Part shown: positions 1 to 5,328 of the stretch, piece after piece | How positions within the stretch are numbered: position 1 is the stretch's first letter | How the letters are laid out: the number at the start of each line of letters is the position of its first letter | Assembly: GCA_964616835.1 (NCBI GenBank) | Contig: CAZTSG010000058.1 | Location: forward strand, 1 to 7,976 | From: JAAOZP01 sp964616835 | Lineage (GTDB): Archaea; Thermoproteota; EX4484-205; JAAOZP01 | Length of the DNA: 7,976 nucleotides | Reading direction: 5' to 3' | Program-made: the position numbers and the translations under genes | Notes under the pieces: model-generated | Databases searched by the model: none | What the model was told of the DNA's origin: nothing | What the model saw: the letters and a program-made list of their open reading frames with translations, nothing else

Positions 1-919
1 CCCCGTTAACAAGGAAGAACTCGTAGACAAGGCTCGCGGGAGGCTCGATGCCGTATATCTCTCTCGCCAACGCTTGCCCAGACTTCCAAGAGCCCTCGTA
101 ATGGTCTTTTCCAAAGGGCTCAGCATTAACCTGGAAAACCTTCCATTGAGCAACCCATTCAAGCCGCCAGGGCAGCTTACCCTCCTTCAGCGTTGAAGAA
201 CCCCTATGGCCACAGCCTTTCACCACGTATTTTCCGGCTAGGACTCTGCCGCGACACTCGTATTCAACAGTATCGTTTTCAAGATCGACTCTCAGAGCCG
301 TAGTAGTTATCTTGCCACAGTTACCGCATATCGCGTGGAAGGGTATCCAGTCTTTCTCCACAGTGCTCTGGTACCTGCTCAAAACCTCTCTGACGAGGCT
401 CGTCTTAGAGAGCGTAAGCCTAGTGACTTCTAGGAAAACCCCGTTGGCGTAGGAATTGCTATTATTATAGTTCTCCATGGAGATGCCCAGCTTCTCCAAA
501 CCATCTTGGATGACTGAGTTGAAGTGCTCGCTCCAAGACCTGTGGCATCCGAATACGTCCGGTATACGACTGTAGGGCCAGCCCAAGTATTTCTCAAGAG
601 TCGAAAGCTCCTGCTCCGTGAAAGAATGCCACTCGCCATCACCATCTGGGGCAGACGGGGGGATAGTCCTAAGCGGATCCATATCATCATTAGTGTAGAT
701 TAGCCTCGCGGGAATACCTTTCCTTTTCACAGAGTCATAGATGAAGAACGCGCGAATCTGGTCGTTCATATTCCCAATATGCTTCCCCCCTGAGGGCGAC
801 CCTCCACTCTTAACAGTCACGAGAGGCATCCCATTCCTCTTAGCATGCTCGATGGCTGACTCCGCCACCGCGTCAGCCCAGAACACGAACCTACCCTTGC
901 TCTTACTGTTCTCGCTCAC
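1..919 (-). CDS. lysS: Class I lysyl-tRNA synthetase, N-terminal 306 codons (runs off left edge)
   Basis: Cytoplasmic enzyme that charges tRNA-Lys using ATP. The minus strand reads open from a GTG at 919 to the window edge. After a short lead, residues 13-16 read FWAD as in archaeal LysRS-I. Residues 41-50 (SPSGGKHIGN) are the class I HIGH signature, followed by DDMDPLR (78-84), IPDVFGCH (119-126) and SEHF (130-133). Cysteines 198, 201, 222 and 236 look like the family's zinc site. The last residues (PFGKDHYEGSW, then LVYEFFLVNG) are the block that normally comes just before KMSKS, so that motif and the anticodon-binding domain lie outside the window; the usual family length is a little over 500 residues. 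No ATG precedes the conserved region. GTG is preferred, with weak support from the distance to an AT-rich box at 950-957. The identification is firm; the exact start is not. Confidence 0.93.
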   Translation of the reverse strand, partial: MSENSKSKGRFVFWADAVAESAIEHAKRNGMPLVTVKSGGSPSGGKHIGNMNDQIRAFFIYDSVKRKGIPARLIYTNDDMDPLRTIPPSAPDGDGEWHSFTEQELSTLEKYLGWPYSRIPDVFGCHRSWSEHFNSVIQDGLEKLGISMENYNNSNSYANGVFLEVTRLTLSKTSLVREVLSRYQSTVEKDWIPFHAICGNCGKITTTALRVDLENDTVEYECRGRVLAGKYVVKGCGHRGSSTLKEGKLPWRLEWVAQWKVFQVNAEPFGKDHYEGSWKSGQALAREIYGIEPPASLVYEFFLVNG

Positions 920-966
920 TTGAGACAGATTAGGTTTAAAAGCAGTGTGTAAATAAGTTTTTAACA
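920..966. promoter_or_regulatory. Divergent 47-base promoter region between lysS and tRNA-Arg
   Basis: On the plus strand TTTAAAA (935-941), preceded by AGG, is centred about 29 bases before the first tRNA base, the expected spacing for an archaeal TATA box of a tRNA gene. On the minus strand CTTATTTA (957-950) is placed for a transcript starting a few bases before the lysS GTG. No other gene fits here, so both transcription units must be driven from this short region. Confidence 0.55.
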
Positions 967-1062
967 GGGCCCGTGGCCAAGCCAGGATAAAGGCGTCGAG
1001 AGGATTAACCTCACGCAAGCCTCCGGAGCCGAAGAGCCTGGGTTCAAATCCCAGCGGGCCCG
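967..1062 (+). tRNA. tRNA-Arg(CCG) with a 20-base intron
   Basis: The gene folds as a complete tRNA once one intron is removed. The acceptor stem is GGGCCCG (967-973) with CGGGCCC (1055-1061), followed by discriminator G1062; CCA is not encoded. The D stem is GCC (976-978) with GGC (992-994). The anticodon stem TCG+GC (996-998 and 1019-1020) pairs with GCCGA (1028-1032) around loop CTCCGGA (1021-1027), with anticodon CCG at 1023-1025. The variable loop has five bases. The T arm is CTGGG, TTCAAAT, CCCAG (1038-1054). The anticodon reads Arg CGG codons. The gene converges on the nucleoside hydrolase, 23 bases apart. No T-rich terminator follows directly. Confidence 0.95.
999..1018 (+). other. 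Archaeal tRNA intron at non-canonical position 29/30
   Basis: The intron interrupts the 5' side of the anticodon stem between tRNA positions 29 and 30. It shows a perfect bulge-helix-bulge. Central helix GCGT (993-996) pairs with ACGC (1013-1016). The 5' bulge is CG^A (997-999) and the 3' bulge is AA^G (1017-1019). The inner helix GAGG (1000-1003) pairs with CCTC (1009-1012) around loop ATTAA. Each cut falls after the second bulge base, as the archaeal splicing endonuclease requires. The boundaries are unique: shifting either way breaks the mature anticodon stem. Confidence 0.93.
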
Positions 1063-1085
1063 GGTCTGAACATAATATGAACCTC

Positions 1086-1955
1086 CTATGAAAAGATTAC
1101 TTCTTCGAAAAGCTTCAGGAACCTTTCCACGTCGACGTTTAAGCATACTGAAGCATTTGGAGTGCTTCCAGTAATCAAAGTGAATCCTCTAGTATACTCT
1201 CCCTTAAGCTCAACATCGACTCTGACGTTCTCAACAGATACAATCTTGTCATCCACTAAGACAGCTAGGGCCAGTGGGTCGTGTAAAATCGGCTGCTTGT
1301 GGCCTGTACTTCTCATCCATGCTTCGAGCATGGAGTAAACAAGCCTGTGCTCCGGCTTCTCGCTCGACCTGAGCTTCTCGATCATGCTTAAGGGCATTAC
1401 GCATTTCAGGGTAACATCTAAACCTACGAGCAGAGGTTTCACGCCTGATCTGAGAATCAGGTTTAAGGCCTCGGGGTCGCATCTAACATTGTACTCGGCA
1501 CCCGAGCCGTTGAAAAACCCAGCCATCGAGACAAGCTTAAGCCTCTCCTTAACCTCAGGCATTGAGAGCAGTGTTAGAGCAATATTGGTAAGAGGCCCTA
1601 TGCTGACCACTTTAAGACCATCTACTTTCAACACGTTTTCAGCTATGACAGCCCAAGCGGGCAAGCCGATCAAGTTCGAGTATTCGCCGGACTCGTCTTC
1701 TAACACTTCTGTTTGAGGAGGCTTCCAACCTGGAGCAAACCCCAGAAGATTCTTAGCGGAACCTCTGGCTACAGGTATCTTCAAATCTAGTGTAGATATC
1801 AGTTTTGAAGCAAGCCTAGCTCTAGATTCCACATCGCCATAAACTACTGTTACTGCTCTCAGGTCTAGCTCTTTGCATTTTAACGCGAATAGTAGGGCAA
1901 ATGCGTCGTCGATATCGTCGCCAATATCCGTGTCAAGTACTACTGGCCCAGCCAA
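1086..1955 (-). CDS. Inosine-uridine-preferring (ribo)nucleoside N-hydrolase family
   Basis: Cytosolic purine/pyrimidine salvage enzyme that splits nucleosides into base and ribose. The 289-aa length is normal for the IUNH family. The Ca2+/ribose-binding aspartate cluster is at residues 8-17 (DTDIGDDIDD), followed by AFAL. GPLTN (120-124) holds the conserved Thr/Asn loop, EYNVRCDPEA (154-163) matches the conserved ExN...DPEA segment, and HDPLA (225-229) carries the late catalytic Asp. The set of metal and ribose ligands therefore looks intact. Substrate preference cannot be read from sequence. The start is TTG at 1955, supported by AAGGAG at 1961-1966 with a 5-base spacer and a TATA box further up. 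It is transcribed alone toward the tRNA. Confidence 0.92.
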   Translation of the reverse strand: MAGPVVLDTDIGDDIDDAFALLFALKCKELDLRAVTVVYGDVESRARLASKLISTLDLKIPVARGSAKNLLGFAPGWKPPQTEVLEDESGEYSNLIGLPAWAVIAENVLKVDGLKVVSIGPLTNIALTLLSMPEVKERLKLVSMAGFFNGSGAEYNVRCDPEALNLILRSGVKPLLVGLDVTLKCVMPLSMIEKLRSSEKPEHRLVYSMLEAWMRSTGHKQPILHDPLALAVLVDDKIVSVENVRVDVELKGEYTRGFTLITGSTPNASVCLNVDVERFLKLFEEVIFS

Positions 1956-1960
1956 TACGG

Positions 1961-1989
1961 CTCCTTTTTAAAATAAGAATTATAAAAAG
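1961..1989 (-). promoter_or_regulatory. Nucleoside hydrolase promoter and Shine-Dalgarno
   Basis: On the minus strand, CTTTTTATAA (1989-1980) is a TATA box centred about 29 bases before the TTG start. AAGGAG (1966-1961) is a good ribosome binding site that decides the TTG start. The predicted transcript start lies close to the ribosome site, so the leader is either very short or starts a little earlier than the usual spacing suggests. Confidence 0.5.
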
Positions 1990-2013
1990 TTATTCTATTT
2001 GCGTGACAACCTA

Positions 2014-2041
2014 AATCCTATGTTTAAGGTTAAATAGGATT
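2014..2041. repeat. 8-bp inverted repeat upstream of the nucleoside hydrolase
   Basis: AATCCTAT (2014-2021) and ATAGGATT (2034-2041) are perfect inverted copies separated by 12 bases. The arm centres are 20 bp apart, about two helical turns, which fits binding of a dimeric regulator. The repeat lies 25-57 bp upstream of the hydrolase TATA box and between two genes read in the same direction, so it could instead be a hairpin in the 3' trailer of the HEPN-MNT transcript. No T run follows it on the minus strand. Confidence 0.45.
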
Positions 2042-2086
2042 CGCTCTCAAACAAAGGAAGAAAAACGATTTCAGCCCGGTTTTCAC

Positions 2087-2575
2087 TTAGCATGTTCTTT
2101 CTCCCGCTCTTATTGACCATGCCCATCCGTAGGGGGTTCTCTCCACTCCTTTCTCCTCTAGTTCTTTCAGAAGCTTCTCCTTTGAGTTCTGCAGGAAGCT
2201 TTCAGGGTCATGGAGGATTATACCATCTACCAGTGCGTCGATAATCCAGCCGCTTTTAGATTTAGTATGGGTTTCAAATTCCTCTGGGGTCATGTATATT
2301 GCTTGGACTATGCTCGACAACCCTAGTTCTACAATAAGTTTTGAAGCCATTAGTATCCTCTCCTGAAGTTTCGGCAATCCTCTTACCACGAGTATTAAAT
2401 CAATATCGCTCTCCGCCGAGGAAACCGGTTTAGCTTTCCCCTTCGCCACCGAGCCGAATAATAGAATACCCACGATTTTCTCTTTGAAAAAGTTTGAGAT
2501 TTTCTCTACGTATTGCTCTACGAGTTCTCGGTAATCTGGATCCCTGATCTTATCCAAGTTTTCCAGACGCATCAT
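2087..2575 (-). CDS. Minimal nucleotidyltransferase (MNT), antitoxin partner of the HEPN protein
   Basis: A 162-aa protein with a Pol-beta-type nucleotidyltransferase fold: GSVAKG (41-46) is the nucleotide-binding turn and SDIDL (56-60) carries two metal-binding aspartates. A clear third Asp is not seen in the following strand region (SSIVQAIYM, 87-95). The family's role, known from characterised HEPN/MNT pairs, is to neutralise the HEPN toxin, in some by adding AMP to it. The GWAW near the C terminus resembles the tryptophan-rich tail of archaeal MNT proteins. Its start overlaps the end of the HEPN gene by 26 bases, so the two are probably translated together. A second ATG follows directly (2572); GGTGG lies immediately upstream of the first ATG, giving poor spacing for either start. 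Confidence 0.85.
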   Translation of the reverse strand: MMRLENLDKIRDPDYRELVEQYVEKISNFFKEKIVGILLFGSVAKGKAKPVSSAESDIDLILVVRGLPKLQERILMASKLIVELGLSSIVQAIYMTPEEFETHTKSKSGWIIDALVDGIILHDPESFLQNSKEKLLKELEEKGVERTPYGWAWSIRAGERTC

Positions 2576-3077
2576 CCACCACGTTTTTTAACTGGTTGAT
2601 CATGCCTGAGAGATCTGGCGGCAAGCTCTTAAACTCACTGAAGAATTTTACCACGTTGCTTAAGCCTTCCAGTGTTGACCTTAAAAGCTCTTTAGCCACA
2701 TCCTTTACATAGACCTCTGAGGGCATTATTATCCTCTCCTCTGTCTCCCAACCGTATCTCGGCATTGAACCCTGCGATTCAAGAAACGAAGCATGTGAAA
2801 TTATGAGCGTTAGATAGGTTATTTGCTCCCTGCTTAGGTTAAGCTTTTTCAGCCTCTCCTTGTCTGAAACAAGCCTTCCTATGAGGACGCTGGGGAAATG
2901 CGTTTTTTCGAATTCTATTCCTAAGAAGCTTAAGATCGATTTGCAAGCGTTTTCAACCGATAATTGGAATCTGAAAACAGCATCCGGATAATCGCCCTCC
3001 GAGTATCTTGCTAAACCTCTTCTCAAATCCTCTAGGCCCATTTTCAACCTGTCCCTAGCCTTGCTATAATTGTCCAA
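2550..3077 (-). CDS. HEPN-domain protein, toxin partner of the MNT gene
   Basis: A 175-aa, largely helical protein. Residues 4-60 (leucine-rich helix, then DYPDAVFRFQLSVENACKSI) match the HEPN N-terminal helices, and PRYGW (106-110) with SEVY (120-123) falls where related proteins have a RYP...Y segment. HEPN partners of MNT genes are usually ribonuclease toxins. The catalytic R-x4-6-H motif is not seen: the only nearby His (H95) is 12 residues after R83, so the activity may be altered, or this may be an HEPN group without that motif. The TTG start at 3077 is the first possible start after an in-frame TAG directly before it. The TATA box TTTATAT about 28 bases upstream predicts a leaderless mRNA. 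Confidence 0.8.
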   Translation of the reverse strand: MDNYSKARDRLKMGLEDLRRGLARYSEGDYPDAVFRFQLSVENACKSILSFLGIEFEKTHFPSVLIGRLVSDKERLKKLNLSREQITYLTLIISHASFLESQGSMPRYGWETEERIIMPSEVYVKDVAKELLRSTLEGLSNVVKFFSEFKSLPPDLSGMINQLKNVVDDASGKLG

Positions 3078-3100
3078 CTAAGTAAGTGAATCATAGAGAA

Positions 3101-3110
3101 GGATATAAAG
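3101..3110 (-). promoter_or_regulatory. TATA box of the HEPN-MNT operon
   Basis: CTTTATATCC on the minus strand is centred about 28 bases before the TTG start of the HEPN gene, which puts transcription start at or next to the start codon. That fits a leaderless first gene followed by a translationally coupled second gene. Confidence 0.55.
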
Positions 3111-3351
3111 TTTCCATACGCGTCATATCAGTGGGAAAGAATCTGGCATCTCAATCATCAACGCGTTGAAGACGGATACGAGCAGCACGGTAAATCTCCA
3201 AGAAATCTATAGACGTGCATCATAATACTAATTAATTAATTAATATAACTTAAGGCGGGCTGTGGAGAAATCTCCTCGGCAACCCCCTTTTTTCTCAGCC
3301 TCATTCAAAGGGTTTAAAGGTAGGGGGGACTAGTAGTGGTGGTGAGACGCT
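3111..3351. other. Divergent intergenic region before the coiled-coil gene
   Basis: No supported ORF lies here. It holds a TTAA/ATTA-rich tract (3228-3246), a small hairpin (GGAG at 3264-3267 with CTCC at 3272-3275), the first copy of the 18-base direct repeat (3278-3295), a TATA-like GTTTAAAGG (3312-3320) and GGTGAG (3341-3346), a ribosome binding site 5 bases before the next ATG. Confidence 0.6.
3278..3295 (+). repeat. 18-bp direct repeat, left copy
   Basis: GGCAACCCCCTTTTTTCT occurs here and, identically, at 3738-3755, flanking the coiled-coil gene 460 bp apart. A short GGAG/CTCC hairpin lies just before it and it ends in six T residues, so it resembles an intrinsic terminator on the plus strand, although no upstream plus-strand gene is evident to be terminated. 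Confidence 0.75.
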
Positions 3352-3738
3352 ATGAATCATGCCGGGGAGAAGGTGTTTAAGGCCTTGGCCATCGCCTTCG
3401 GCATTGGCTTACTCATCGTCGCCATCATTGCCATCTATCTGGCTGCTAAGCTCGGAGACTATGAGTTTAGGCTCAGCGAAGTCGAGTACCGCGTTGACCG
3501 TCTCTACTGGAGAATTAAAGGACTCGAGGAAAGGATTGAGAGGGTTGATAACCAGACCTGGGGATTAACATGGTGGGCTACTGATGCAGACATCAGGATT
3601 AGAGATATAGAGACTAAGATTGAAGACTTCGAGAACCTAAGCGGTTGGAGACTCGAGGATATTTTCTGGAAGATCCTCGAACTTGAGGCCGATGTTAAGG
3701 TGCTGGAGGACAGGATAGAGCTACTGGAGACCCCGTAG
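3352..3738 (+). CDS. Small single-pass membrane protein with a coiled-coil domain, unknown function
   Basis: A 128-aa protein of no family I recognise. Residues about 9-33 form one strongly hydrophobic membrane helix rich in Ala, Ile and Leu. The rest is charged, with heptad-like spacing (about 35-68 and 78-125), broken by a Trp-rich stretch (WGLTWWATDAD, 70-80). It looks like a membrane-anchored coiled coil. The N-terminal side is short (MNHAGEKVFK), and topology cannot be settled from charge alone. GGTGAG (3341-3346) supports the ATG at 3352, and TTTAAAG upstream is its likely promoter. The stop codon touches the right copy of the 18-bp direct repeat, so the gene looks like a compact unit bounded by repeats. 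It is followed by a small zinc-finger gene on the same strand. Confidence 0.75.
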   Translation: MNHAGEKVFKALAIAFGIGLLIVAIIAIYLAAKLGDYEFRLSEVEYRVDRLYWRIKGLEERIERVDNQTWGLTWWATDADIRIRDIETKIEDFENLSGWRLEDIFWKILELEADVKVLEDRIELLETP

Positions 3739-3755
3739 GCAACCCCCTTTTTTCT
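3738..3755 (+). repeat. 18-bp direct repeat, right copy / likely terminator
   Basis: Identical to 3278-3295 and starting at the last base of the coiled-coil stop codon. CTAC (3721-3724) and GTAG (3735-3738) can pair just before it, and it ends in T6, so termination of the coiled-coil transcript is a reasonable role for this copy. Confidence 0.7.
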
Positions 3756-3772
3756 TCCAACCCCATCCTCCA

Positions 3773-3796
3773 GGTAGCTTAATAAGACTAGCTACC
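3773..3796. promoter_or_regulatory. 7-bp inverted repeat over the zinc-finger gene promoter
   Basis: GGTAGCT (3773-3779) and AGCTACC (3790-3796) are perfect inverted copies around TAATAAGACT. The AT-rich centre (TTAATAA, 3779-3785) is placed about 30 bases before the ATG at 3813, where a TATA box of a leaderless gene would be. A protein bound here would block transcription, so an autoregulatory operator is possible. It could also be a hairpin in the trailer of the preceding gene. Confidence 0.45.
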
Positions 3797-3812
3797 GGTT
3801 TCAGGCTTAGGA

Positions 3813-4043
3813 ATGAGCCTCAGAGAAGAAGTTAAGAAGTGGGTCAGGGTTGAGATGCGGAAGTGTTTCGTCTGGACATGCCCGTTGTGTGGAAAAGAAG
3901 TGGTAGCGTTGAAACAAACGGAGATAGAGGCATGCGCTGTAAACCACTTCTCCAAACACATGCCCAAACAAGGAGGCATAATGCCGCTCATACCCTCTTC
4001 AGCCACCAGGTTGAAAACTAGAAACAAGCTCATAGAACCTTGA
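3813..4043 (+). CDS. Small C2H2-type zinc-finger protein, unknown function
   Basis: A 76-aa protein. One zinc-binding unit is visible, C23-P-L-C26 then H45-F-S-K-H49, spaced C-x2-C-x18-H-x3-H; an extra Cys sits at 41. The first 20 residues are basic and amphipathic (REEVKKWVRVEMRK) and the C-terminal tail (residues 55-76) is proline- and basic-rich. Such small archaeal fingers usually bind nucleic acid or a protein partner, but nothing here tells which. The start at ATG 3813 fits a leaderless transcript from the TTAATAA box about 30 bases upstream; no clear ribosome site precedes it. It lies 74 bases after the coiled-coil gene and has its own promoter region. Confidence 0.72.
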   Translation: MSLREEVKKWVRVEMRKCFVWTCPLCGKEVVALKQTEIEACAVNHFSKHMPKQGGIMPLIPSSATRLKTRNKLIEP

Positions 4044-4303
4044 AAACAGCACCACGAGCCTTGTAATTTCGCGGCCCCATTCCGCTCCGAAAGGAAACGC
4101 TCCGCAAAAATTCATGGGTCATAAGATATGTTGAATATTATTATAATTAATCTTGTTTACCCTTGTTGATAAGGTTGTTTGCTTTAGTGTTTAAGTCTTC
4201 TTTCCCTCCTTGTTTCATCAATGTGAATCACCAGGTATGGTCTTTTAACCTCGTAGCGCACGCGTTTAAAGAAGTCGCTGTAGAGAATTATAGGGGGAGC
4301 GTC
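4044..4303. other. Gene-free stretch between the zinc-finger and broken coiled-coil genes
   Basis: I see no supported ORF or RNA gene. It contains an AT-rich tract (about 4126-4152, TTGAATATTATTATAATTAATC) and, near its right end, TTTAAAG (4265-4271) and GGGGGAG (4293-4299), which serve as a likely promoter and a strong ribosome binding site for the ATG at 4304. Confidence 0.5.
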
Positions 4304-4594
4304 ATGCCTATTGAGGCTTTACACAGGAGCTTTAACACAAGTCAGCTGGTAAAGATTGTAGAGGTTGGAGCAAGCATGCTGGAGAAACAGNNNNNNNNNN
4401 NNNNNNNNNNNNNNNNNNNNNNNNNNNNNNNNNNNNNNNNNNNNNNNNNNNNNNNNNNNNNNNNNNNNNNNNNNNNNNNNNNNNNNNNNNAGGTTAGAAA
4501 CCTTAGGGAAGACCTTAAAACCTACATGGATTAAAGGTTTCGAAAACTCGAATCAGAAGTAGCAAGGATAAAGGAGAAAATCGGAATAGCATGA
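4304..4594 (+). pseudogene. Broken or incompletely sequenced coiled-coil gene spanning the assembly gap
   Basis: An ATG at 4304 follows GGGGGAG at a 4-base spacing and opens MPIEALHRSF..., a helical N terminus of 29 readable residues ending at the N run. After the gap one frame reads VRNLREDLKTYMD, then TAA (4532-4534), then continues in the same frame as RFRKLESEVARIKEKIGIA and TGA (4592-4594). The charged heptad pattern runs straight across the TAA, so the stop looks like a nonsense mutation inside a coiled coil. Related archaeal proteins often carry a C-terminal PD-(D/E)XK nuclease domain, and such a piece lies at 4924-5160. The gap length is unknown, so the frame linking the two sides is not proven. 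An alternative reading of the right side (RLETLGKTLK...) ends at 4560-4562. Confidence 0.45.
4391..4490. other. Assembly gap (100 N)
   Basis: Exactly 100 undetermined bases, the conventional placeholder for a gap of unknown size. It falls inside the coiled-coil gene, so that gene's true length and frame are unknown, and the order of the flanking contigs rests on scaffolding. Confidence 0.99.
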
Positions 4595-4700
4595 TTCGAT
4601 TCCTTAAACACGTATTTAAGTTTAGATAGCATTGTTGGCAGAATAGTGTTTTGTTTGTGAAAATCAGAGAGTTCTATGTTTAATTTAAGAATCTTTCATT

Positions 4701-4838
4701 ATATTTTAAGCCCTTGAGCTGTAGTATTTCAATTTCAGGTCATCAAATGGGGCTTTTATACTTAGCCTCCTTAAGCTCCTTCCTGACCTCCCACGGAGCC
4801 CTGCTTGAAACCCTTATCCTTAGGTAGTAGTGGCTCAT
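4701..4838 (-). pseudogene. N-terminal remnant of a paralogue of the 5939-6553 gene
   Basis: From an ATG at 4838 the minus strand reads MSHYYLRIRVSSRAPWEV..., aligning without gaps over the first half to the N terminus of the 204-aa protein at 5939-6553 (MTQFVLGIKASSRCSRKA...). Codons 32 and 33 are both TGA, after which the same frame resumes with PEIEILQLKGLKY, matching SDVEALQLKGFKY of the intact copy at nearly the same distance (46 against 47 residues). Similarity then stops, and TAA follows six codons later. The remnant is therefore truncated and carries two nonsense codons. It keeps the leader and GGGAGG ribosome site seen before the intact copy. Confidence 0.85.
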
Positions 4839-4876
4839 CCTAACCTCCCTTCCACTCTACACCTTTAATGAAGATA
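4839..4876 (-). promoter_or_regulatory. Conserved 5' leader of the paralogue family, remnant copy
   Basis: Reading the minus strand, the 38 bases before the remnant's ATG begin TATCTTCATTAAAGGTGT and end with GGGAGG plus a few bases. They match the leader at 6554-6593 in 28 of the first 30 positions, much better than the coding starts that follow. CTATTATTA at 4909-4901 could be its TATA box, placing transcription start at about the beginning of this element. Confidence 0.7.
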
Positions 4877-4923
4877 TAAACGAGTAAAACTCCAATGTGT
4901 AATAATAGTTTAACAGAAAATAC

Positions 4924-5160
4924 GTGATCTTTGACTACATGGGAGACACAAAAGATGGAGAGAAGGTAATCATCGAAGTTAAGCATGGATATGAAACGGG
5001 TGATCTTGAAGACTTGAAAAAGGATGCTGATGTATACCTGTATATTGCCGAGAAAGAGGGTTGGGTCTTAATGTATAGATTTTATGATGAGCCTCAGAGC
5101 GAAAACGCAATAGGGTCATTCAACTACCTTAAAGAGATAAGGTACATCCTGGGAGGTTAA
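4924..5160 (+). pseudogene. PD-(D/E)XK nuclease-like C-terminal domain, probably truncated
   Basis: The readable product is 78 aa from a GTG at 4924; an in-frame stop lies only five codons upstream. It shows the core of a PD-(D/E)XK nuclease: FDYMGD...GEKVIIEVK has the strand-turn-strand with a leading Asp and E-x-K (residues 18-20), followed by a GDLEDLKKDADVYLY helix. Similar archaeal proteins have this core at the end of a longer coiled-coil protein with a preceding helical segment, which is missing here. That suggests an N-terminally truncated remnant, perhaps of the broken gene at 4304, although a free-standing small protein is not excluded. The C-terminal VLMYR-DE-QSE motif recurs in the small ORF at 6595-6714. 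No ribosome site fits the GTG. Confidence 0.5.
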
Positions 5161-5194
5161 GAATTTTCCTGAAGGTAGCAAGGAAATTAGAAGT

Positions 5195-5275
5195 TTAATC
5201 GTAGTTTAAGATGAAAATAGTCCACACCTCCTCAAAAAACTCGTTCTTTCGGCCCAATTTTTCAAACTTAACCAT
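5195..5275 (-). CDS. Possible 26-aa small ORF, unknown
   Basis: On the minus strand, ATG at 5275 opens a 26-aa frame beginning MVKFEKLGRKNEFFEEVW and ending TAA at 5195. It lies divergent from the RelE gene and shares its AT-rich promoter box (about 5290-5300). The composition resembles a real protein start (alternating charged and aromatic residues), but there is no ribosome site and the length is within chance. It could be a remnant of a lost gene. Confidence 0.2.
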   Translation of the reverse strand: MVKFEKLGRKNEFFEEVWTIFILNYD

Positions 5276-5328
5276 ATATCTCGAATGCGAAATTATTTTA
5301 ATACAAGGGAAATACAATTAAAAGGCTA

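Noticed and set aside
430..690. Minus-strand 86-aa reading frame inside lysS
   Set aside because: It lies in another frame of the well-conserved LysRS coding sequence, with no ribosome site or family resemblance.
961..1146. Minus-strand 61-aa ORF across the tRNA and the hydrolase end
   Set aside because: It is antisense to a confirmed tRNA and overlaps the hydrolase 3' end in a different frame, with no start signals.
3228..3246. TTAA/ATTA tetranucleotide tract as a replication origin or CRISPR-like repeat
   Set aside because: It is only a short AT-rich run, with no origin-recognition boxes, no spacer structure and no cdc6/orc gene in the window.
4163..4303. Upstream extension of the coiled-coil ORF to 4163
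   Set aside because: The added residues look non-coding, and a strong GGGGGAG site supports the ATG at 4304.
4739..4744. Tandem TGA in the remnant paralogue lies near Trp residues of the intact copy, hinting at UGA recoding
   Set aside because: Other genes here end in TGA (for example the zinc-finger gene at 4043), the neighbouring residues do not align as Trp, and the copy is truncated soon after. Nonsense decay is simpler.
4839..4990. Leader peptide ending IFIKGVEWKGG extended far upstream on the minus strand
   Set aside because: The frame stays open opposite the nuclease-like gene but has no start codon there, so it is best seen as a shadow. Only the 38-base leader conservation is retained as a finding.
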